DNA of 24,038 nt from Hamiltosporidium magnivora (lineage: Eukaryota; Microsporidia; Dubosqiidae), in assembly GCA_004325065.1 (NCBI GenBank), contig PITI01000083.1, forward strand, positions 1-24,038, written 5' to 3'. Shown here piece after piece: positions 9,950 to 21,300 of this stretch. The position numbers and the translations under genes are program-made. The notes under the pieces are model-generated. The model was not told the origin of the DNA. It made no database searches and saw nothing but the letters and a program-made list of their open reading frames with translations. Position 1 is the first letter of the stretch; each line of letters opens with the position of its first letter.

Positions 9950-11260
9950 CGATAAAATTTATCATCTACTAAGTCGTTTTTCTTTTTGATTTTGACCTGC
10001 TTCATTTCCTCTATTTGCTCGTTTTATTTGATCAGATCTATGTACTTGATCCTTTTCTATATTTTATACATTCAATTTCTTGTTTTGATCATTTTATCTA
10101 TAAACTGTAGTAATGAATTTTTTTATTAGTTGCTTAATATCTTCTTTATAACTAGCGGGTATGTGTAGCGATGCAGTGATTTTTCATATCTCTGGGTTTC
10201 TTTATGACCTAAAGAAATTCACCTGACCGGCTTTGATCGGAATTTGATCTTGACTTGAAACCTTTTCGTCGATCAACAATAATTGGTTGAATTGTTTATT
10301 TCTGTAATATCGAATCAATGTATGTCTCTATTATTAGTAGTAGTTTGAGATTCTTAAAGTACTTCTATGATATTAAGTCAAGGTAGCATCTTATATCATT
10401 ACATATGAGACAATCTTTACTTGGTACATGTACAAACCCAATGCATGTCAAAAAAGTCGTTTTTCTTGGTTTTTCAGTTGCAACAATTTTAAATAAACCC
10501 TTTGAAGTAATTTAAACTTCGATCAGTGTAATCTCATCTAATTTCTAATTCAATTAAATACGATCGATCTTTACTTCGAATTAGGACAGCCATTTTTATA
10601 CCGGTGTCTAATTTTATTTCATTTACTGATCCTTATAGTTTCTTAAATTGAGGATTTATATTTCGTTTGTAGTGTTCAAATTATATTTATTTAGAAGTAA
10701 ATGTAGAAAGCAAACCACTTTATTATTACGTTTAGCACATATTAATTCGTACTCATAAACTTCCAGATTGTAAATGGCTACATTATTTTCAAAGTTTCCT
10801 CAATAATAATACTGTCATTACTATCAAAAAATACATTTTTTTCTTGAAAAAAACGGATTGCTGCTCCATAAAAGACACTCTATTTCTTCATAAGCCATTT
10901 ATAAGAATCCAAGACATAGTGACTTATTGTTTTTAGCCGAATGTAGCTTTGAGTGAATTTTTGTTCATATTTTGCTTTATAAGTTTGCTTTTGGTGTTAT
11001 TTCGAATACTTTTTTCGTGGTTTCTCCTTCAAACCTATATTTTACTTGGATAATTACTTTTGTAGTATAAAGTGTTTTTTATTATCATTTTTCATCTTGA
11101 GCCGCTGTTCAGTTAGATATTTCTTCATTTCAAGCCAGAAAAATTAAGAGTTTCAAAAGCCTATTTTTTTCAAGCCAACAACATGAATGGCTTCTTCTAG
11201 GTTGGTATTGAGGCGGTAAAAGCCCTCTTTACATTCTAATGTGAGATTTAATATTGATTA
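9950..11260 (-). repeat. Dispersed repeat family 2, copy C, decayed and probably once coding on the minus strand
   Basis: This stretch has more mixed composition than the spacers but no intact ORF. Minus-strand translation gives pieces that look protein-like, such as LTLECKEGFYRLNTNLEEAI (near 11180-11240) and AAIRFFQEKNVFFDSNDSII (near 10810-10870), broken by stops. Parts match 20700-21300 in the same orientation. At the protein-like level I recognise no family. Loose resemblance to retroelement gag or polymerase regions is too weak to name. The best explanation is a degraded mobile element. Confidence 0.4.
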
Positions 11261-11472
11261 TTACCAAATTATAATTTTATAATTAAAAAATCTTATATAA
11301 CATACGTTTATTTACTTACTTAAATTAGTGAATTATTCATCAACAAATGAATCAATTAATGATTGATTGCTTCAAGAAATCATAAGCTTTATTACTGAAA
11401 TGAATAGAATATTGATAGAAAGAAGAAATATAATATTTAAAAGTTAGAGAGTTTTACTAAAGAATACTTTTT

Positions 11473-14115
11473 TTAATTGTTATTTTCATTGCCTTTCGAT
11501 TCCACACAGACAATGGCACGATCCTTCCATACAGAATGATTATATAAATCAATTTTGCTTAGTTTAAAGATTATTTCTTTAATTTTATCTTTAAAGTCCC
11601 AATCAAGAAAATTTCGCTTTGATAAATTCCAAAAGAACGTTGATAATTCGTCGAGGTTTTTAAATTTCTCTTCGTAATATTCAATCAGAGTTGTTTTAAA
11701 CAATTGAAATTCCGCATCTTTCATTTTCATTATATATTCGTGTAGATCATCAATAAATGAAAAAATTCTTTTTGTCAAAAAACCAGTGTCTTTTTCGCTT
11801 TGAACAATAAATTGTAAGAAACTTGCACCGAGAAAATTAGTAATAGACGAGGATACAACATAACCAAGAGTTTCTTTTGTTCTTAATGTATCAAAGAATT
11901 TTTCATGTCCAATCTGATAAATGAAATGTAAAGAAGCCAAATCATGATATGTTGGTTTAATACTGGCTTTTAAAAAAACAGCACATGCTTTATTTAACTC
12001 ATCATTTGATTTAAGATGTATTTTGATGTTTTCTTCTTTGATTTTTTGTTCGAGATTTTTAGAATTTTCAAAAACACCTGTGATTTTATTAAAAACCTTT
12101 AATCCGTCTTCATAACACAACGTTCCACAAACAAAAACTTCAGCCCAATATTTTTTTGGAATTTTAATCTCACTTAAATCAATCTTTTCTAAAATTTTCA
12201 TTTTTTCCTCGCTTGTAATAAAATTTGGCTCAAAAATTTGTTTGAATCCCTGATTTATTCTTCGATAAGGCATATCATATATTTCAGAAATATAATTTTC
12301 ATTTAAGCTTTCTTTAACAGTTTGAAACATATTTTCATCACACCAAGAATTAGAAATGAATTCATCGAAGAATATTTCTATCAAATCAGGTAATTTTTTA
12401 TTAAAACCCGTAAATATTATTTCGATTCCTTCGGAAATTGAATTAATTTGGAAATTCAACAACGATTTTTTCAAGAAACCGTCATATTTTTGCACAAATT
12501 TTTCTTCAAACATTTCCAAGAAAACTTTAATCTGAACAATATTTCTATTTATTTCTTCGTTTTTCAACAAAACCATAATATGCGTTTTTGGAATAGGAAA
12601 CTCTTCGGAAAAATAATAATTAAATATTCCATTATCGTTTTTATAAGAACGATTTTTTACCATCGACTTTTCCATCAAAAGATCTTCGATTTTTAATACA
12701 TCACATTTATAAGAATCACATGGAATAATTTCAGAAATCTTCTCTCCAAGACTTGGCAAAAACTCTCCTAAATCATATTGAATATTATAAATGTTTTCTA
12801 CTTCATCAAATTTACCATTTTGATTGATCAAAAACACCAACCATTTTTCCTGTGAACACATCAAACCAATCAAATCCAACAAAAATTTTTTGTCAAATTT
12901 TTTAAATAAATATTTATAATTCAAAACATTACCATAAGGGACATATTGAAGTGCCCTACATATATTCTCTACATGTTCTATCGGATGATTTTTTTCCAAA
13001 AATGTAAATTCAATATTTCTAATATTTTTAAGATCAGTATAATCATCTTCACTAATCTTTAAATTTTTTAAGTAAAAATATATTTCTTTAATAACTTCCA
13101 AATAATTTTTACATCCTTTAGATGTCAAACAAACTGAAATAGAAAAATGAGTATAAGAATCCAAAGATTCATAATCTATATCAAGACCAAATGAATAACC
13201 TTTGTTTTTAAGAATATTAATTAAACTTCCTTGTTCTTCTTTAATCAATAAATATTCTATAAATTCATAAGGATTTATATCCAAATATAAATATTCAGAA
13301 GGAAGAATTATATTTATCTGTAATTTTGAAATATCTTTCAATGGTTTGATTTTTATAATTCGGTTACAGAATTCGGGTTTAAAAGGATATTTTTCCATAA
13401 TTTCAAAATTATCGTATAAAATCTTCTGATTATTGCAATTATTTTTATTGTTGATAACATCTTTAAACATCTCTATCGCCATATTTTTTAAAACTTCGGG
13501 TGATTCTTTGGCGTATAAACAAACAGAAATATCGGCTGTATGATAATTTTGTGACCAAAATTCAATTAATTTATTTCTGATTTGGGGTTTCTTTAACGTT
13601 TCAAGATTACCAACAGTAAAATTTGATTCAGGTAAATCTGGATGGCAACATATCTCCAGCATTCTTCTTATACGATACGATTCACTGTTTAAACCCTTTT
13701 TAAATTCAGAATCTACCGCCATTATCTCCCTATCAACTGTATTTTCGATGAAAAGTGGTTTTTTAAAAAAATATGAAAATCTGTCCAACGCACCTTTGAA
13801 TTTACGATGTAAAATATCGAAATAATAGAGAGTAAGCTTATTATCTGTATATGCATTGCTCTCACCGCCATACTTCGAAATATAATCAAAGAATTCATTT
13901 TCACTGGGGTATTTCTCTGTTCCCATGAATAACATATGTTCAAGAAAATGCGCCAAGCCAGAATAATCATTAGGATCATCATATGAACCGGTTTTGATTG
14001 AAACGGCACAAGCAGAACGATCTGCATTAATATCTGATATGCAAATCACTTTAACACCATTTTTCAGCTGTAAATATTCATATTTACAATCGTCTTGATT
14101 ACTTTTACAAATCAT
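11473..14115 (-). CDS. Insulysin-like zinc metallopeptidase (M16A family)
   Basis: An 880-residue peptidase of the inverzincin type, which degrades peptides inside a closed two-halved chamber. The inverted zinc motif HFLEH has H56, E59 and H60. The third zinc ligand is E137 in AVDSEF, exactly 81 residues after H56 as between H108 and E189 of human insulin-degrading enzyme. The substrate-positioning arginine and tyrosine of the C-terminal half are present in LRTKETLGY (R745, Y752), so an active enzyme is expected. Around the site, GLAHFLEHMLFMGTEKYPSE and SNAYT are typical. The protein is shorter than the roughly 1000-residue animal enzyme, as often in microsporidia, and has no evident signal peptide, so it is probably cytosolic. 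The start at 14115 begins MICKSNQDD, and the trailing end is GNENNN. On the coding strand a CCC triplet lies 5-7 bases before the ATG. Confidence 0.97.
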   Translation of the reverse strand: MICKSNQDDCKYEYLQLKNGVKVICISDINADRSACAVSIKTGSYDDPNDYSGLAHFLEHMLFMGTEKYPSENEFFDYISKYGGESNAYTDNKLTLYYFDILHRKFKGALDRFSYFFKKPLFIENTVDREIMAVDSEFKKGLNSESYRIRRMLEICCHPDLPESNFTVGNLETLKKPQIRNKLIEFWSQNYHTADISVCLYAKESPEVLKNMAIEMFKDVINNKNNCNNQKILYDNFEIMEKYPFKPEFCNRIIKIKPLKDISKLQINIILPSEYLYLDINPYEFIEYLLIKEEQGSLINILKNKGYSFGLDIDYESLDSYTHFSISVCLTSKGCKNYLEVIKEIYFYLKNLKISEDDYTDLKNIRNIEFTFLEKNHPIEHVENICRALQYVPYGNVLNYKYLFKKFDKKFLLDLIGLMCSQEKWLVFLINQNGKFDEVENIYNIQYDLGEFLPSLGEKISEIIPCDSYKCDVLKIEDLLMEKSMVKNRSYKNDNGIFNYYFSEEFPIPKTHIMVLLKNEEINRNIVQIKVFLEMFEEKFVQKYDGFLKKSLLNFQINSISEGIEIIFTGFNKKLPDLIEIFFDEFISNSWCDENMFQTVKESLNENYISEIYDMPYRRINQGFKQIFEPNFITSEEKMKILEKIDLSEIKIPKKYWAEVFVCGTLCYEDGLKVFNKITGVFENSKNLEQKIKEENIKIHLKSNDELNKACAVFLKASIKPTYHDLASLHFIYQIGHEKFFDTLRTKETLGYVVSSSITNFLGASFLQFIVQSEKDTGFLTKRIFSFIDDLHEYIMKMKDAEFQLFKTTLIEYYEEKFKNLDELSTFFWNLSKRNFLDWDFKDKIKEIIFKLSKIDLYNHSVWKDRAIVCVESKGNENNN

Positions 14116-14119
14116 TAAA

Positions 14120-14122
14120 GGG
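14120..14122 (-). promoter_or_regulatory. CCC start-proximal motif of the M16 peptidase gene
   Basis: On the coding strand CCC lies at -7 to -5 from the ATG (AAACCCTTTA then ATG). Microsporidian genes commonly carry CCC or GGG immediately before the start as a promoter element, with very short 5' untranslated regions. The role here is inferred from that pattern. Confidence 0.55.
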
Positions 14123-15149
14123 TTTGTTTAGATTAACAACAATAAATTATAGAAAATTGAAAAATTAATTTCGAGACGATCAATGGACAAACAATTTATT
14201 TAAATAGTTATTGAAATACAATTATACAATTTAAATTGTAAATTAAGAGGTTTATAGATATTAAAAAATAAAATTTAAACCAAAAATCATTGATTAACAA
14301 TTTTTTATTTTATTTACGTATTTTTTTATGATGTAGATGAGAAAACCATATCAAAAACTTTATGTCTGGCAATGATTAGATGAAATTGGTCTAAAAGATA
14401 TTTAATGGATCTTTGGGGAAACGATAACCAAATTACATTTTTGGATGTTTTGTGAGAATCTTATAAAAAGGATACGGTCTAAAAACTGTGAAATTTTTTC
14501 AACAAACTTACTTTGTAGTTCCCATGCAACTAAATTTATAACCACAGAGAAAATATATATAATTATCATGTTAAATAATAAATCTATCCTTGTACACTTG
14601 GGTCAAAAGACCATTCAGCTAAGAAATACTTAAAAGCATAGCCTTTAAAAAATAGAGAAAGCTAAGTAACAGATTTTACCTTTCTTTATGACCTTGGTAT
14701 GTCCGGAGAACCCCACGTAATTACCGAGATAAATCTTAGGTAAAATCTGGTCGTTTCGGTATGTGTAGGGTAATTCAGAAGACTTATTGGTTTATCGCCC
14801 CCAAAAAGCGAGTTTATATCTGCGTTCACAATATAGCAACAGAAATTAAAAAAACCAGGCCACGGCCTCGCTCATTTATGGAATAGAACACATTTTATAG
14901 TGAATTCCTTTTGTAGGTATATAAAGAATATTGGCTAGGGTTTTGGAGGATTGGTTATCTATTTAAAACCTAGAACTGTGTCATTCTATGAAAATACATT
15001 GAGAGATTTAACTTTTTGAAATGTATATATGTCACAGTCAATTTAATATGTTTTTCAAATAAAAATAGGTGTATTATAGAACAGTAAACAAAAATAAAAA
15101 ATACTTAGGTTAACAAAAAAAATATCGATTCTAAAATTACTTATTTGTC
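14123..15149. other. Gene-free spacer with a 12-bp inverted repeat
   Basis: No supported gene; a 62-codon plus-strand frame at 14445-14633 has no family features. The part 14660-14900 is richer in G+C. A perfect 12-bp inverted repeat (CAGATTTTACCT at 14670-14681, AGGTAAAATCTG at 14738-14749) encloses 56 bases. It could be the remnant of a small inverted-repeat element. Confidence 0.45.
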
Positions 15150-16940
15150 CCCTCAACTCCCACTTTGGTGAAAGATCAAGTTACTCAGTGTTTTCTTCAC
15201 AAAACTTGCATTTTTTGCAGATGCGGATCCGAATTTCAGCTACATCAACTATGGCCTTAACTCTCGGTCTGAGATGATTCTTGCACATTCTCTCGAGAAA
15301 ATCTCGATGCATAGAATTTCTTTGAAACAAATAAACTTGGAATTACATATTTAAAATTCGTTTCTTGGGTAAATTTGATTCGAGATTTAATAGCTCGTAC
15401 CTAATTTATAGAGATTAGGATCTGTTATTTCTAAAAGAAAATACAAAATGTTCTTGCATCGGTACGATCTCCGTGACATCTAGGACTTTGACTCACACCG
15501 TATCAATCTCTTTAGTGGAAGGAAATTTGAAATTAGAATTGTAATATTTTCTAGCGTTTTATATAAATGGCTTGCTGAAATTATATTTTTAAAAATTTAA
15601 AAATTGCTTTTTTTCAAACTATGATACACCAGAGTATAATCCTATTTTCGTTTCAACGTTTTGCATGACCAGAGACTAAAGGATCACATGGCTCTGAAAA
15701 AATTTCTTTCTCGTTCTTTGATATTAAAATTAGAACATGATTTAGGTTACAAAGTTGAATATTTTAACGAACTTTTCAATATACAATATTTTCTCTTTTC
15801 TTTTTTGACTTCGTTCTATTGACTTGTCTAGTTTTCAGCGTACGTTATTCAAGGGATTGTAAATTGTTCTGATATATTCATATACCTTCAGGTCTTCTTC
15901 AGAATTTATTTTGGGCAGAACGTCTAAAGAAAGAAAACTTTTTAAACCCACTCTTAACTATATTCCAAACATGGCTTCATACAGTGTAAAGTTTATGATA
16001 CTATGAGGAACTCTGTTTTTCAAAATCTGATTAAAACATAAGCCTTTTGGCAATTTTCTGCTGTCAAACCTTTCAGGCAAGTATAAAACATATTTTGAAC
16101 TTCTTTAGTTGCACCTTCAAGTTAGCTCTGACTTTGAGAGTCTTGGGCTTTTTTTCGTACCATCTTTAAATCGGGCCTTATTCTAGATAGGTCTTTAACT
16201 GTGTTATTATCAAATTCTCTGCGATTTTCAGTTTGCAGAATTGAAGGTGTATCAGAAACGATAAACCTTGCAACAATAAATACGCTATCTCGACTGTAGT
16301 TTTGGTTTTAAAAGGTCGAGGTTGAATATATTTAATATAATTCTTGTAGACAAGTATGAATTTATATTTATTATCTGCTCGTGGCTACTTTTTGATTAAA
16401 ACTACTTGACTTTTTGGGTTATAACTTCGCCTGGTATCTATTTTATACCCAACCCTTTTTTACCACATTGGGTTTTTTTACAGGTAATAAATAAATAAAG
16501 GCACATTACTATAATTTATATTGTGATGTTTCAATGCTTTATATTTATCTTGTTTTCAAAACGTTTCTGACTCTCATGCTTAAATGCAAAACTAGCATCA
16601 TGTAAAATTAAGAATATCTTATCCTAGAATATATAAAACCAAATTATCTCTACGTTCCTCTACAGGAATTACAGGTTTTTTTTCTCACACAAAGTTATTA
16701 CATCACACCTTGTATACGCCGATAATCTTTCGTTTTTTTCTCAATTCTATGTTTTTAGATGCCTTAACTTTTTATTTTAATTCCAAGTTTTGCTTCTTTG
16801 TGTGAGTTCGAGCATTCTGACGGTTTTATAGGCGCAAGGCATTGAGTTGTTTTTCGAAGGGCATTCAAATTACCAATATCGGTTAACATTCGTCATTGTA
16901 TTTTCTTTTTTAGATGATAAATAACTGTAACACTTAAAGA
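15150..16940 (-). pseudogene. Integrase pseudogene, KRBA2-like type
   Basis: Minus-strand translation across frames recovers an integrase in the right order. A zinc-binding remnant, HDASFAFKHESQKRFENK, lies near 16550-16610. The core begins with KFILVYKNYIKYIQPRPFKT (near 16300-16360). It continues with PSILQTENRREF (near 16212-16247) and AQDSQSQS (near 16124-16147), then YEAMFGI near 15961-15981 and INSEEDLKVYEYI near 15870-15910. A divergent cysteine-bearing C-terminal piece reads RICKKCKFCEENTE near 15190-15240. The layout matches integrases annotated as KRAB-A domain-containing protein 2-like. Multiple stops and frameshifts break it, and the catalytic aspartate of the usual SDNG motif is replaced (TENR). 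It is dead. Long terminal repeats or other ends were not identified. Confidence 0.8.
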
Positions 16941-19006
16941 ACTGAAAAACAAAATATTCTTTAAATCGTTAAAGCTCGGAATAATAAAGGCGATAATCAC
17001 ACCTGAATCTCATTGTTATGCCCCTGTTGGTTTATCATAGTAAACGGTGAACCCGTATAAGTATTTATATGACGGCAGAGTAAAAATTATCGTAATGTTT
17101 TTCTTTAAAAAAATTCATCAAATCGTCTATTTACATTGCCTATCATTTAAACGACCTTAATAACTACATTAAACTGATATCAGTTTTATATGAAACTAAG
17201 AAATAATGAATAAGTTTCTAAATTGTTCTTCACGGAATTTAAGAAAATCTATAGATGGAATATTTAATCATGATATAGTATAATAATCTTAAGATTGCTC
17301 AATCATCTTTTAAATTATATGACGGAAATAAATTCAATATCATGAATGCAATAAAATTTCAATTTGCAAGTTGAAAGTTTGATTAACACTTCTGTAAGCT
17401 TCGAAGTTTACTTTAAACCTTTTATAATTCACGTTTTCGCTATATTTTAGAGATTTCGGCAACAAACTGTTAACTAAAATATGAAAATTTACGAATTATA
17501 ACAATAAAAGCATAGGTACCTTCTAAACACAACAAATCAGCAGTCAGAGTATCTGTTTTAAAAAATACCATATGGTCTTAAATATATTTGTAAGAGCTAT
17601 TTTTCAGATAAAACGGATCAAGATACGAGAATAATACATTTCACGAGTCTAGTAAAGATTTTTTTGCGTATAGAATATAGAATACAAGATCCTTGCTTTT
17701 TATCTCAAAAGACAGGGAGCATTCTTTAAACTAAGCCCATTTATAATATATTTTTTGAGCCAAATGAAAGGCTTAGGTTTATTTTACTTCAATTATATAT
17801 CGAGTTTTGGACCTACCTACATCTCAGTATACAACCAAAATATGTACCATACGAACCTTTCAGTCTTAACAAAATTTTTATACTCAATGCTTAGTTTTAA
17901 TATCTAAAAAACGAAATACATAATATTATACACTTCATTTGCTGGAAAGTCTTAAAATTTAAAAATTAAACTAAAATGTCGATATTTTATGTTTAGTCGC
18001 AGTTTTATACACATTCGTTAATTACCGTTTTTAAAAGGAACAAATTGTTTTGAAATTTTTTACTATTTATTTATTTATTTAAAATTAAATGCAGGCTTTT
18101 ATTTACTTCTTGCTTTATTTAGATTTATATGAGTTTAGAATTTTAATACGGCTCTAATAATGATTTTTTTTTTCAATCATATTTTCTGCATTCCGATGAC
18201 TTGTCACTTAGTCTTAAAATTTAATCTGATGATTTCTATCAAACTCAAAAATTTTAATCAAATTCAAAAAAGCATTTAGTATTTTCAATATTTAAAAGGA
18301 ATTATATGGTTACCACTTCAAGTAAGATAGTCACAATAAATTAAAACTGAAAAGATAGTATATTTAAAAAAATTCAGACTATAAATAACACTTAATTATG
18401 CTTGAATGTTTAAAATTGGAATGTTTAGATGCTCTTTGAAATAATAGAATCGGATTGTTGCTCTAGGAATAACCTTCTATTAGATTTGAAGCATCATTTT
18501 ATCATTAAAAGTCAAAAAAAAGAATAAAATATATTAAACTATTTGTATTTACTAGCTTTACTTTTTATAGAACAAATATAATTGTGGTTTTTACTGATTG
18601 TTATCAAAAAATAATAATTTGGCTCGGTGATTCATACAATATATAAATTTAGACATCTTAGATTTCGATAAAGCTTTAAAATGCACAATATACACACTTA
18701 AGACAGATTAAAAATTAGCAGATTATCTATGTATAACTATATAAATAGTCAGTATTCAAAACTATCTAGAAACTGTTCATTGTATTTATAATTAAAAAAC
18801 TCGAAATTAGAAAAAAATATATTTTGTAAATAAAACTATTTTACGTGAATTATTGCATTATCGTTGCATACATTTGTTTTTAGTGCCGAATTAGCTTTTA
18901 TGTATTTAGGCTTACAAAAAATATTAAATTTGAGTTAATTTTTATAAAATTTGAAGAAAGAATTATAACCTTACAGCCAAATATTTTTATTATTTCACTT
19001 AAACTC
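16941..19006. other. Gene-free spacer
   Basis: AT-rich with no open frame of note. A slightly more mixed patch at 16975-17070 may belong to the flank of the integrase element. A second at 17500-17900 has no recognisable content. The rest is A/T runs. Confidence 0.5.
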
Positions 19007-19813
19007 TTATATTATATTTGACATATTCCACAAGTATATACAATTCAAAATATAACTATAAGCAATTATCTGAATCGCAAACCAGAATAATTTTTTAATT
19101 TTTGGCGCAAATAATAAATCTTGTCTGTTCGCGAATTGATAACTAATTTTGATACAACGAACAAATATTATAAAAAATATTATCAAATTTAACATAATCA
19201 GTGACAAATATTTAGGAATTGATATATTGAATAATATACTGGCCATTATTATCAGTTTTTCTCCGACAAACAGCAAGAATGCAGATATAAGGTGCGTCAA
19301 ACAAATATTTGCTGGATATTTTGTAAGATTATTTTCAATAAATTTTATCATTAGGAAACTATTATAAACCACACAAGAATTTATCACAAAAAGGAAAGTT
19401 AGCATAAAAAAATATTCAACATATCCAACTGTTCTATTAGTATGAAACATTTTTTCTTTTAAAATATCATTTACATTGGATAGAATTATACTAAATAAAT
19501 TCATCAAAACGCCATTCGTATTATTAACACAGAAATATGTATAATCTCTATTTTCATTCGCACGCTTTTTATAAAAAACTATTAGACAGTAAAAATTAGA
19601 CAATAAAAAGTTAATTATTGTTCTAATTTGTGTAGAAAGTGTTTTATTGATATCGAAGCATATCTGAATTAAAAATCCAAGAACATGATTTATTAAAATC
19701 GTATAGAATATAATTTTTACCAGTCTTCTGAGTCGAATAAAAAAAATCGGATTTTGTTCAGCCAATGATTTCCTTTTCTTTTCTATCTCTTCCTTGCTTT
19801 CTATTTTCATCAT
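19007..19813 (-). CDS. Orphan membrane protein with about seven spans
   Basis: The protein is 268 residues from the ATG at 19813. The frame is open eight codons further up to a TTG at 19837, but a eukaryotic gene should start at the ATG pair at 19813/19810. A charged N-terminus (IESKEEIEKKRKSLAEQN) is followed by hydrophobic segments near residues 33-53, 62-81, 97-114, 132-157, 170-195, 201-221 and 242-263. A basic loop before the last span (FAPKIKKLF) is notable. It shares the size class and span number with the two paralogues at 3422-4159 and 8940-9671, but none of their conserved blocks, so I do not place it in their family. The function is unknown. Length and consistent topology support a real gene. 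Confidence 0.8.
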   Translation of the reverse strand: MMKIESKEEIEKKRKSLAEQNPIFFIRLRRLVKIIFYTILINHVLGFLIQICFDINKTLSTQIRTIINFLLSNFYCLIVFYKKRANENRDYTYFCVNNTNGVLMNLFSIILSNVNDILKEKMFHTNRTVGYVEYFFMLTFLFVINSCVVYNSFLMIKFIENNLTKYPANICLTHLISAFLLFVGEKLIIMASILFNISIPKYLSLIMLNLIIFFIIFVRCIKISYQFANRQDLLFAPKIKKLFWFAIQIIAYSYILNCIYLWNMSNII

Positions 19814-20199
19814 GGATACTACTTGTTTATTTTTCAATACCTTGATAAGAATACAAATTTGTATTTTGAACTATAAATTTGTATAAGAATTATAAACAAA
19901 ACTATAAATTCCTATTTTTGATCTAATTAATTATCCATTTATAAACAGTAAGTAAATATGAATATTTAATTTTGAAAAATTATTATTGTAATTACATTAA
20001 TTATTTATATGACTCTATTATCTATCAAACAGTTTATATAAATAATTTGAAACATAACAATTACTAATTTAAGTTAAATATCATTTTTACAAATAAACTA
20101 TGCAGAAGCGCTAAATTTTTTGAAGAGTGCAATATTTCTTAAAATTTTTGTATTTTCCTGTTTTATACTCTAAATATTTGCGAATTATTAAACCTGCTT
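19814..20199. other. Gene-free AT-rich spacer
   Basis: Upstream region of the membrane gene at 19007-19813. No CCC triplet is present directly before that gene's ATG and no other structure is seen. Confidence 0.5.
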
Positions 20200-21300
20200 G
20201 TATTATGGTATATTAGCGTACTCGTTAGAGTGGTTTAGCTATATTTTAATGATCGGGTGTGCAATTGAGAAAATGTGATTAAAACCCATCTCATTGGACA
20301 TTCCTTTATATATTTCGGCTGTTTATGTTTTAATCTTCTTATCATACAGAATAGATTATATTTTCGATAAAGATCATAGCTCTTTCGACTCATTAATTAT
20401 TCATTCGCTATTTTTGAAGATTCGGAAGTTCTTTTTGGCGTATCATGCCATTCCTATATCGAAAATAGCTTTTTTTCTGGTGGTCATCACAAATATTTCA
20501 ACATAAGGCTTAAAAAGGATCTAGCAATGAACATATATTTTTTTTCGTTTCAAACTTATGATTTAGCTTGCGCAAGCAATTTAGAACTTCCAGGTCATAT
20601 TTCTACATCTTTATTCTTAATTTAATCTGAGAATTTTTTCGTTGTTCTCATTCAAAAACATTCTTAAGTAGTCAAAACCAAATAAATTTTTCATTCTATA
20701 TGTATATATTTCTCAGGAAATATTAATTCGCTTTGGTTTGATCTCCGTGTGTTTGGTGATGATTCATGTATTTTTAGTTCGTGAATTTTTTGCTTTTGAC
20801 AATATGATCTTCCGCGTATGTTCTTTGTTGAATTATCTACAATACTGAATCTCTTGGATTGCTTTTGGTGTACAAAAGTACTTTCAAATATTATTCAAAT
20901 TAAATGTCAGAAAATTATCTTCTTGGTTTATCTGTTTATGAATTCCGAATTCAATATAAGCAATAAATCCGAAAAACATTACATTTCACTCTAATTAGTA
21001 TCATTTAGTATGCTCTTTTACATAAGAGCTTTCGACTCTTCATGTATTTTGTTTTAGAATTAAATTACAATTTTTCATAATGTTGTTTACCTAAAGAAAG
21101 TTATTTGATTGCAACTATTTAGGACATAATTTAATATTTGAATTTAATTAAATTTTGAGTTAAACACAATCTCACTCTTTTGTATAATTTCTTCTACATC
21201 ATTGAATAATTTGATTTTTCTTCTTCTAAATCTGATTCTTTTATATATATTGTCGTTTACTTTTCCGTGGTTCCTCAATATAAAAAAGGAATAAATTTTT
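20200..21300 (-). repeat. Dispersed repeat family 2, copy D (decayed)
   Basis: Parts match 9950-11260 in the same orientation. Examples are the GTTGAATT...ATA..GAATC block (20825-20855 against 10280-10320), the adjacent AAAGTACTT block (20875 against 10357), and CTTTT.CGTGGTT.CTC (21258 against 11008). Distances between landmarks differ, implying deletions. Minus-strand pieces such as SIVDNSTKNIRGRSYCQKQK (near 20790-20850) look protein-like. A 70-codon plus-strand open frame at 20294-20506 falls in the region and is probably chance. The family is unidentified. Confidence 0.4.

Noticed and set aside
19813..19837. TTG start extending the membrane gene by eight codons
   Set aside because: Nuclear eukaryotic genes start at ATG, and an in-frame ATG pair follows at once.
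20213..20290. tRNA-like stretch (TTAGCGTACTCGTTAGAGTGG)
   Set aside because: The first part resembles a D-arm and A box, but there is no B box, T-loop or acceptor pairing downstream.
20294..20506. 70-codon plus-strand open frame
   Set aside because: It falls in decayed repeat copy D, has no family features, and the protein-like signal there is on the opposite strand.
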